Below are positions 8,243-13,925 of a DNA stretch of 18,626 bases, piece by piece (the stretch's first letter is position 1; the number at the start of each line of letters is the position of its first letter). Source of the DNA: Bacteroidota bacterium (GTDB taxonomy: Bacteria; Bacteroidota; Bacteroidia; Bacteroidales; VadinHA17); NCBI GenBank assembly GCA_023430725.1, contig JAEYZD010000208.1, positions 1-18,626 of the forward strand. Reading direction: 5' to 3'. The position numbers and the translations under genes were made by a program. The notes under the pieces were generated by a model. That model was not told where the DNA came from, ran no database searches, and worked only from the letters and a program-made list of their open reading frames with translations.

Positions 8243-9712
8243 ATGAAGGAAAGGGCTGCAGTAATAGGCGCCGGCATAGGCGGTATGGCATCTGCCATCA
8301 GGCTTGCCCTGAAGGGATATGAGACGCACCTCTTTGAAAAGAACGGTGAGGTGGGCGGCAAGATCGGAGAGCTAAGGATCAACGGCTGCCGGTTTGACAC
8401 AGGACCATCGCTATTCACCCTGCCGGAACTGGTTGATGAACTCTTCACCCTTGCCGGGGAGAACCCGCGGGATCACTTCAGCTACATCTCCCTTGATTCG
8501 TCCTGCAGATACTTCTGGGATGACGGCACACTGCTCAACGCGTGGACGGACAGGAACCGGTTTGCAGATGAGGCGGAACAGGTGACCGGTGAGCCGAAGG
8601 CAAATGTTATCGCATTTCTTGACGAGTGCGCTGAACTTTACGATCTTACGGCCGGAATATTTATTTTCTCTCCATTCTATCAGCTTGATAATTTTCGCAA
8701 GCCTGAGTCGCTCAACGTTGCCCGCAACTTCAGAAAGCTGAATGCCTTTTCCACCATGCACGGGGTGATCAGCAGGCGTTTTCGCAATGCGAAGCTGATA
8801 CAGCTGTTTGACCGGTATGCAACTTATAACGGGTCAAGTCCCTACAGGGCCCCCGGGACCCTTAACGTGATTGCACACCTGGAGCACAATCAGGGAGCCT
8901 TCTTCCCTGCACAAGGGATGAGAGAGATAGTTACGGCGCTCGAGGGTCTTGCTGCCCGGTGCGGTGTGACGGTTCATGCCGGCGAGGAGGTTCTTTCAGT
9001 TGACCGGGAAGGAAAGGATGTCAGGGGTGTGGAGACAGCTGCCGGGTTTATGGCTGCCAGTGTGGTCGTCACGGATGTGGACGTGATCCCCTTTTACAGG
9101 AAGCTGATGAAGGAGGAGAGCAAGGCCAGGAAGCAGGAGAGGCAGGAGCGGAGCACCTCGGCCCTGATCTTTTACTGGGCGATGAACAGGAGATTCGAAG
9201 AGCTTGACCTGCACAACATCTTCTTCTCCTCTGACTATCCGGCGGAATTCAGGGCACTGGGCAAGGGTGTGGTGACCACCGATCCCACCGTTTATCTCTT
9301 CGCATCATCAAGGGCAGTTCCTTCTGATGCACCTGAAGGGATGGATAACTGGTTCGTGATGATAAATGTCCCGTATGACAGGGGGCAGGATTGGAACAAG
9401 GTTGTCAGTGAGGCCCGGGAAAACATAATCAAGAAGCTCAGCAACAGGCTGGGATATAATATCAAGGATGAGATAGGAGAGGAACGTGTCCTGGATCCGC
9501 CGCTCATCGAGAAGCTTACCGATTCCAGCCGGGGAGCTCTTTACGGCAGCAGTTCCAACAGCCGGTTTGCTGCTTTCAGGCGCCATCCCAACGTTAAGGG
9601 CAAATATGGCAAACTCTGGTTCGTAGGGGGATCGGTCCATCCCGGCGGAGGTATTCCCCTCTGCCTGGCATCGGCAAAGATTGCCTGTGACATGATACCT
9701 CCGGCGGAATGA
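8243..9712 (+). CDS. crtD: CrtD-type 1-hydroxycarotenoid 3,4-desaturase
   Basis: A 489-residue FAD-dependent desaturase of the CrtI superfamily and distant paralogue of crtI. GxGxxG is at 9-14 (GAGIGG), followed by VGGKIGELRINGCRFDTGPSLF. Segments RYATYNGSSPYRAP, LNVIAHLEHNQGAFFP and the C-terminal LYGSSSNSRFAAF and FVGGSVHPGGGIPL are the pattern I associate with Bacteroidota CrtD, which introduces the 3,4 double bond after hydration at C-1 in saproxanthin, myxol and salinixanthin-type pathways. It lies 13 bases after crtB and its stop overlaps the cruF start in ATGA, which fits enzymes acting in sequence. A second phytoene or lycopene desaturase is the main alternative, but the CruF neighbour favours CrtD. 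Confidence 0.82.
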   Translation: MKERAAVIGAGIGGMASAIRLALKGYETHLFEKNGEVGGKIGELRINGCRFDTGPSLFTLPELVDELFTLAGENPRDHFSYISLDSSCRYFWDDGTLLNAWTDRNRFADEAEQVTGEPKANVIAFLDECAELYDLTAGIFIFSPFYQLDNFRKPESLNVARNFRKLNAFSTMHGVISRRFRNAKLIQLFDRYATYNGSSPYRAPGTLNVIAHLEHNQGAFFPAQGMREIVTALEGLAARCGVTVHAGEEVLSVDREGKDVRGVETAAGFMAASVVVTDVDVIPFYRKLMKEESKARKQERQERSTSALIFYWAMNRRFEELDLHNIFFSSDYPAEFRALGKGVVTTDPTVYLFASSRAVPSDAPEGMDNWFVMINVPYDRGQDWNKVVSEARENIIKKLSNRLGYNIKDEIGEERVLDPPLIEKLTDSSRGALYGSSSNSRFAAFRRHPNVKGKYGKLWFVGGSVHPGGGIPLCLASAKIACDMIPPAE

Positions 9713-10395
9713 AGGGAAGCAAGCCCCGCATATTAAAATCAACCGAGATACTGTTGTGGGTATACGGTGTGGGACTGGCTGGCATGCTGCTGCCCTTCAG
9801 CCGTGAGCTGTTTATGATTATAACACCCCTCAATCTGCTCTTTGCTGCGCTTTTTTTGTTCTGGGGCAGGTGGCCGGCGAGGCAGGTCATTTACACGGGT
9901 CTGTTTGTTGCCGTTGCCTCATTTTTTATCGAGGCTGTTGGTACGAATACCGGGAAGATCTTTGGTGTCTATTCATACGGGAGGACACTGGGCCCGGCGC
10001 TGCTGAACACACCACTGATAATAGGACTCAACTGGTTTCTGCTGATCTACTGCACGAATGTAATCAGCCGTTTGCTGTGGGAACGGCTTTCGAAAGGGAG
10101 TGAGGCGAGTCGCAGCGGGCTGCCGGAGTCGCTGTTCGTGGTACTAACAGGTTCTCTGCTGATGGTTGCCTATGACCTGTTCCTGGAGCCGGCGGCGATG
10201 AGGCTTGATATGTGGTCATGGGAGTGTGGGGTGATACCGTTTCGCAATTATGTGGGTTGGTTCTTTTTTTCAGCCCTGTTTCACACGGTGATAAGGTTGT
10301 GGGGAGAGGAAGAGCCGAACAGGAGGGCTGTACCCCTCTTTGCTGTCCAGGTTGGCTTCTTTGCGGTAATTGATATCTTTTATTGGCTGGCCTGA
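9709..10395 (+). CDS. cruF: CruF-type carotenoid 1',2'-hydratase
   Basis: A 228-residue integral membrane protein with about six or seven hydrophobic helices, matching the CruF/DUF422 carotenoid biosynthesis family. Family landmarks are FIEAVGTNTGKIFGVYSYG, TPLIIGLNWFLLIY, YDLFLEPAAMRLDMWSW and PFRNYVGWFFFSA; the acidic residues in EAVGTNTG and YDLFLEPAA lie in the most conserved blocks. CruF adds water to the psi end of lycopene or gamma-carotene to give a tertiary 1-hydroxyl, the position later glycosylated. The ATG at 9709 overlaps the crtD stop in ATGA. It is the last gene of the carotenoid run. Its final 16 bases overlap the 3' end of the convergent GntR gene, so no separate terminator fits between them. 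Confidence 0.88.
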   Translation: MKGSKPRILKSTEILLWVYGVGLAGMLLPFSRELFMIITPLNLLFAALFLFWGRWPARQVIYTGLFVAVASFFIEAVGTNTGKIFGVYSYGRTLGPALLNTPLIIGLNWFLLIYCTNVISRLLWERLSKGSEASRSGLPESLFVVLTGSLLMVAYDLFLEPAAMRLDMWSWECGVIPFRNYVGWFFFSALFHTVIRLWGEEEPNRRAVPLFAVQVGFFAVIDIFYWLA

Positions 10396-11111
10396 TCCTC
10401 GCCTGCGGAAAGTATTCTCACAAAGTGGTTTTCGAGGTGTCTCCTCATCCCTTCGCGGAATTCATCAGGTGTTCCTTTTTTGAGCAGTGCAACCAGTTCC
10501 TTGTGTGACTTGTATTTCTTTCGTTTGCCCTTCACCTTCAGCAGTCCTATGTTGTATACGTGCTGGAATGCAGGAAGAAGAAGGTTCTGAAAGTCTTCGA
10601 GGGTTGTGTTTCCGGTCATCTGGTATAGTTTGCCGTGAAACTTAAGCTCATGATCCACGTCAAAAAGTATATGGTCAGAACGTTCCGGTTCGATATCGAC
10701 GATCTCCTCAAGTTCCCGTATGTCAGCTTCAGTTTTCCTTGCGAATATGAAATCGGCCATCCCCACTTCCAATGCCAGGCGCATCTCAAATACATCCATC
10801 AGGGTCTTGTTATCGAGTATCCTTGGGATCAATGATTTGCTCAGGATTACAGAAAGATCCGGGCTTTTGATGACAGTTCCCTTGTGCTTCCTCGATTCAA
10901 TCAGGCCCATTGTCTTGAGTCTGTTCAGGGATTCCCTTATGACAGTCCGGCTGACTCCCATTATTGCAGCCAGTTCTGTCTCCTTAGGTATTGAGTCGCC
11001 TGGTTTCAGTTCCCTGTAAATAAAGACTTCAATAAGGCGCATTTCGACTTTGTCGACAAGGCTGCTGGTGTCAATTGCCTTCAGTTCGAGTCTTAGGTCC
11101 TGATTATCCAT
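10380..11111 (-). CDS. GntR-family (FadR/FCD subfamily) transcriptional regulator
   Basis: A 243-residue regulator. Residues about 17-82 form a GntR winged helix-turn-helix, with IPKETELAAIMGVSRTVIRES as the recognition region and the wing ESRKHKGTVI. Residues about 105-235 form an all-helical FCD ligand-binding domain; D153, H159, H203 and H225 sit in the places usually occupied by metal ligands of FCD domains (DHELKFHGKLYQMTGN, KSHKEL, MRRHLENH). It is transcribed away from the sialidase, sharing a 228-base intergenic region with nested palindromes. NanR, the sialic-acid regulator of Escherichia coli, belongs to the same subfamily, so control of the sialidase and of itself is plausible. Acidic sugar metabolites are common ligands of this group. 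It is convergent with cruF and overlaps it by 16 bases. Confidence 0.88.
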   Translation of the reverse strand: MDNQDLRLELKAIDTSSLVDKVEMRLIEVFIYRELKPGDSIPKETELAAIMGVSRTVIRESLNRLKTMGLIESRKHKGTVIKSPDLSVILSKSLIPRILDNKTLMDVFEMRLALEVGMADFIFARKTEADIRELEEIVDIEPERSDHILFDVDHELKFHGKLYQMTGNTTLEDFQNLLLPAFQHVYNIGLLKVKGKRKKYKSHKELVALLKKGTPDEFREGMRRHLENHFVRILSAGEDQASQ

Positions 11112-11202
11112 TATTTATAGAATAAATATTTAAGTATTACAAAAAAAGCAAAAAAAACGGAGAAATACCTGTTAAAAAGAATATTAAGAAAATTGCTCTT
11201 CC

Positions 11203-11230
11203 TGTTTTGTAAAACATAAGACATATGTTT
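11203..11230. promoter_or_regulatory. Nested palindromes, candidate GntR operator
   Basis: Two perfect inverted repeats share a central half-site. The first is TGTTTT (11203-11208), GT, AAAACA (11211-11216). The second is AAACATA (11212-11218), five bases, TATGTTT (11224-11230). They lie about 110 bases upstream of the sialidase start and about 90 bases upstream of the GntR start. Dyads of 6-7 base arms fit the dimeric binding of GntR-family proteins. The rest of 11112-11339 is AT-rich with A-tracts near 11141-11158. I found no sequence there matching the full Bacteroidota promoter consensus on either strand. Confidence 0.5.
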
Positions 11231-11339
11231 CTTGGCAGAAACGGCTGATTGCCAGATAGCTGTCATTTTCACAGCGGCTGATACGACGGATGGTCTGATA
11301 CTATCTGTTTTTTGATGTTTTTTTATAAGCTTTGCAGAT

Positions 11340-12977
11340 ATGAGAATACCTCTTGTTATACTTGCCTTTTTCCTGACAGTTTCGAAATACGGAGATCCTA
11401 AGGACCCGCATCCTGGTATTACGGTCGGCGAGCCTGAGGTCCTTTACAGTATTGTGCCGGTTTTTCCGGAGCGGGAGCACAACGAGCCTGCCAGGCTGAT
11501 GTTTACGGTTACCGGAGAAGACGAAGCAGTCTCACTTCAGAGCATCGGAATTACCTTCTCGCATGGAAGTAACCCTGAGGCAATATCGGCACTGACTGCC
11601 TGGTATACAGGAGTGGACCCGGGGGTGCCCCGTAAGCAGATGCTGGCCACCGTTAGTGCCCTTTCACCTTACACACTGATAGAGTGCGAACTGCCGGTTA
11701 CAGCAGGTAAACACACGTTTGCCCTTGACTTCAGGGCAAAGGCTGATGCAGACCCTGCCGCAATTCTGAAGATAGAGTCAGTCTCATTTACGTTCAGCAA
11801 CGGCACCTCGGCCCGATACGAGGCTAACGCGGAAGATCCCGCAATCCGATTTGGCAGGATCGTCCGTGCCGCCGGCCAGGACGGGGCGGATACCTACCGG
11901 ATACCCGGGCTGGTGACAACAAACACCGGTACTCTCGTGTCGGTCTATGACATCAGGTACAAAAACAGCAAAGATCTCCAGGAGGATATAGATATCGGCA
12001 TGAGCCGGAGTACTGACGGAGGGCGGACATGGGAGACCATGAAGGTGATCATGGATATGGGAGAATACGGCGGGTTGCCTCAGAATCTCAATGGGATAGG
12101 CGATCCAAGCATTCTGTATGATCATGTTACCGGCACCCTGTGGGTGGCAGCGCTCTGGATGAGCGGATCAGCAGCTGACAAGATGCTCTGGTGGGCATCG
12201 CAGCCAGGGATGACACCTCAGGAGACAGGTCAGTTCATACTGGTTAAAAGCACCGATGACGGGGTTACGTGGTCTGACCCGATTAACATCACCCGGCAGA
12301 TCAAGGATCCCTCATGGCAGTTACTGCTGCAGGGGCCGGGAAGAGGCATTGCACTGGAGGACGGAACTCTTGTCTTTCCGGCTCAGTTCAAGGCAGACAT
12401 TGGTACAAAAGCACTTGACGGCGGACAATTTACCTGTCATTCAACCATTGTCTTCAGCCTGGATGGAGGAGAGACATGGCAAATCGGGACCGGGGCAAAA
12501 TCCAACACAACTGAAGCACAGGTGGTGCAACTGTCAGATGGCAGCCTTATGCTTAACATGCGCGATGACCGAAACAGAACAGACAAGGGAGCAACAAACG
12601 GTAGGGCGGTAGCAGTTACGGCAGATTTGGGACGAACATGGACAGTCCATGCATCATCAAATTCAGCACTGCCTGATCCGAATTGCATGGCCAGCTTGAT
12701 TGCCGCTGATGTTAAGATTGACGGGATTAGCAAAAGAGTGCTGTTTTTCTCAAATCCAAATGACAAATCCGACCGAATCCGCATGACAGTCAAGACAAGC
12801 ACCGACCAGGGAATTACCTGGCCGGTGGAAAACCAGGTAGAACTGTTCAGTCCTTCCGGTTACGGCTATTCTTGTATGACAGTAATTGACGAAAACCACA
12901 TCGGGATAATATATGAGGGGGTGAAGGAACTCTATTTTCAAAAAATCCCTCTGGCTGATTTATTAGGTGACAAATAA
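11340..12977 (+). CDS. Exo-alpha-sialidase (GH33 neuraminidase)
   Basis: A 545-residue secreted sialidase that would release terminal sialic acids from glycoconjugates. An atypical short hydrophobic N-terminus (2-14) lacks a clear cleavage site; an upstream in-frame TGA at 11313-11315 rules out a much earlier start. Residues about 30-160 form a beta-sandwich resembling the BNR-associated N-terminal domain. The six-bladed catalytic domain follows: YRIP at 186-189 (R187), an acidic cluster EDIDIG (215-220) before the first Asp box, glutamate E392, arginine R408, arginines R479/R481 and the tyrosine pair Y508/Y510. Asp boxes include STDGGRTW, STDDGVTW, SLDGGETW, TADLGRTW and STDQGITW. There is no SusC/SusD pair nearby, so this is not a standard polysaccharide utilisation locus. 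The GntR gene on its left probably regulates it. Confidence 0.92.
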   Translation: MRIPLVILAFFLTVSKYGDPKDPHPGITVGEPEVLYSIVPVFPEREHNEPARLMFTVTGEDEAVSLQSIGITFSHGSNPEAISALTAWYTGVDPGVPRKQMLATVSALSPYTLIECELPVTAGKHTFALDFRAKADADPAAILKIESVSFTFSNGTSARYEANAEDPAIRFGRIVRAAGQDGADTYRIPGLVTTNTGTLVSVYDIRYKNSKDLQEDIDIGMSRSTDGGRTWETMKVIMDMGEYGGLPQNLNGIGDPSILYDHVTGTLWVAALWMSGSAADKMLWWASQPGMTPQETGQFILVKSTDDGVTWSDPINITRQIKDPSWQLLLQGPGRGIALEDGTLVFPAQFKADIGTKALDGGQFTCHSTIVFSLDGGETWQIGTGAKSNTTEAQVVQLSDGSLMLNMRDDRNRTDKGATNGRAVAVTADLGRTWTVHASSNSALPDPNCMASLIAADVKIDGISKRVLFFSNPNDKSDRIRMTVKTSTDQGITWPVENQVELFSPSGYGYSCMTVIDENHIGIIYEGVKELYFQKIPLADLLGDK

Positions 12978-13227
12978 GAAATTGGCTTATCACCAACCAT
13001 ACCGTAACTTCTGCCGGCAGGATCAGGTCACAGGCGGTGAGGACAGGGTGTATCTCTGTGTAAAGGGAGGGGAGAAAGCCTTCAAGGTAAAAAAGGGATC
13101 ATACAGGGAAAATTTCCGGGAACTTTATTCAGACTGCCCGCAAATGCTTGAGCAGTTCCAGGGGGAGAAAATTCGCTGGGATGATGTTGCCCTGCATATC
13201 TATGCCTACAACGAGCTCTGTAAATAG
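12967..13227 (+). CDS. Small hypothetical ORF, possible C-terminal remnant of a larger gene
   Basis: An 86-codon frame starting at a GTG that overlaps the last 11 bases of the sialidase gene. The second half (YRENFRELYSDCPQMLEQF, then IRWDDVALHIYAYNELC) looks like real protein. It recalls a C-terminal module of Bacteroidota proteins of unknown function, in which an SDCP-type segment is followed by an IxxxVxxYNxC ending. The first 25 residues look like non-coding sequence. I therefore suspect the 3' remnant of a decayed larger gene, although a small translated protein coupled to the sialidase is possible. There is no signal peptide or membrane segment. The family resemblance is from memory and unconfirmed. 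Confidence 0.4.
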   Translation: MTNKKLAYHQPYRNFCRQDQVTGGEDRVYLCVKGGEKAFKVKKGSYRENFRELYSDCPQMLEQFQGEKIRWDDVALHIYAYNELCK

Positions 13228-13346
13228 ATCACCGGGCTGAATGCTTACACTGTTCCTGTACGGGGACTGACCCTTTCATTTCATTCAAAACCTTCCGGCT
13301 TCTGCAAATTTTGTCTCTGCGCGGCATGCACTTTTTATCGCTGTCA

Positions 13347-13372
13347 TCCGGTTTTCCCCAAGTTAAACCGGA
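13347..13372. other. Hairpin-forming inverted repeat in the sialidase-blaI gap
   Basis: A perfect 8-base inverted repeat, TCCGGTTT at 13347-13354 and AAACCGGA at 13365-13372, encloses a 10-base loop. No T-run follows on either strand. It may act as an mRNA 3' structure for the sialidase unit. The flanking parts of 13228-13400 hold nothing else I can support. Confidence 0.35.
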
Positions 13373-13403
13373 CCCATGCCATCTCTCATTCCGGGCGTTA
13401 TGT

Positions 13404-13444
13404 TAGATTTGTGCATGCAAAGTATTGTATATCAGTCTGATATA
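13404..13444 (+). promoter_or_regulatory. Possible upstream -7 element and a 17-bp palindrome
   Basis: TAGATTTG at 13404-13411 matches the Bacteroidota -7 consensus but has no TTG at the right distance upstream, so it is a weak promoter candidate. Just downstream lies a perfect palindrome, TATATCAG at 13428-13435 and CTGATATA at 13437-13444, with a single T between. It ends five bases before the first BlaI-type operator but has a different half-site, so it may bind another regulator. Confidence 0.3.
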
Positions 13445-13449
13445 TTCGG

Positions 13450-13465
13450 GACTAAAAAAATAGTC
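13450..13465. promoter_or_regulatory. BlaI-type operator O1
   Basis: The dyad GACTA at 13450-13454 and TAGTC at 13461-13465 is separated by six bases. ACTA/TAGT half-sites are typical for BlaI/MecI winged-helix repressors. The same half-sites and spacing recur at O2, 41 bases downstream centre to centre. O1 lies upstream of the -33 element. Confidence 0.65.
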
Positions 13466-13484
13466 AAAATTTATGCAAAAATAG

Positions 13485-13515
13485 TTGCATGACTAAGAAG
13501 TTAGTCATATATTTG
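13485..13515 (+). promoter_or_regulatory. Promoter of the blaI-M56 operon
   Basis: TTG at 13485-13487 and TATATTTG at 13508-13515 are separated by exactly 20 bases, a full match to the Bacteroidota consensus. Transcription would start near 13522, giving a leader of roughly 20 bases before the blaI ATG. Operator O2 fills the spacer between the two elements, so repressor and sigma factor would compete. Confidence 0.7.
13489..13508. promoter_or_regulatory. BlaI-type operator O2 inside the promoter spacer
   Basis: A perfect 8-base dyad, ATGACTAA at 13489-13496 and TTAGTCAT at 13501-13508, with a 4-base centre. Its core GACTA, six bases, TAGTC is identical in half-sites and spacing to O1. Its last base is the first base of the -7 element. 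This placement suits autorepression by the BlaI-type protein encoded 32 bases downstream. Confidence 0.75.
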
Positions 13516-13539
13516 CATTGAAGGATTGACTGAACAGAT

Positions 13540-13920
13540 ATGAAAACAATGCAACTGACAAGGGCGGAGGAGCAGGTGATGCAGATTCTCTGGGATCTGG
13601 GTGAGGGACTGGTCAAGGATATCAGGGACCGGTTTGATGAACCCAGGCCTGCGAGGAACACCGTTTCAACTGTAGTAAGGATTCTGGAAAAGAAAGGTTT
13701 CGTGGACCACAAGTCCTACGGGAATGTATACCTTTATTTTCCGGTTGTTTCGCGGGAGGATTACTCCAGACACCAGCTCTTCGGGCTTCTTGAAGGTTAT
13801 TTTGACAACTCGTTCCCGGCCATGGCATCATTCTTTGCACGTGAGAAGGATCTTTCCCTGGCGGAGATGGAAGAGCTGATCAATGAGACGAGAAAGGAAT
13901 TGTCGGACAGTAAAAAGTGA
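13540..13920 (+). CDS. BlaI/MecI/CopY-family transcriptional repressor
   Basis: A 126-residue repressor of normal length for the family. Residues about 4-75 form the winged helix: LTRAEEQVMQILWDLGEG, then VKDIRDRF, then the recognition helix region RPARNTVSTVVRILEKKGFV and the wing YGNVYLYFPVV. Residues 80-126 are the helical dimerisation tail that is cleaved by M56 peptidases in the classical systems. The stop codon overlaps a possible GTG start of the M56 gene (GTGA at 13917-13920), and a better ATG follows at 13926. Two operator dyads with one sitting in the promoter indicate autorepression of the pair. No beta-lactamase or penicillin-binding gene is near, so resistance is not implied. Confidence 0.92.
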   Translation: MKTMQLTRAEEQVMQILWDLGEGLVKDIRDRFDEPRPARNTVSTVVRILEKKGFVDHKSYGNVYLYFPVVSREDYSRHQLFGLLEGYFDNSFPAMASFFAREKDLSLAEMEELINETRKELSDSKK

Positions 13921-13925
13921 TAGTG

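Noticed and set aside
11324..11334. TATAAGCTTTG as the -7 element of the sialidase gene
   Set aside because: The TA to TTTG spacing does not match TAnnTTTG and it would place the transcript start at the ATG itself.
11340..12977. Sialidase region as part of a polysaccharide utilisation locus
   Set aside because: No SusC or SusD homologue, sulfatase or further glycosidase is present in the window.
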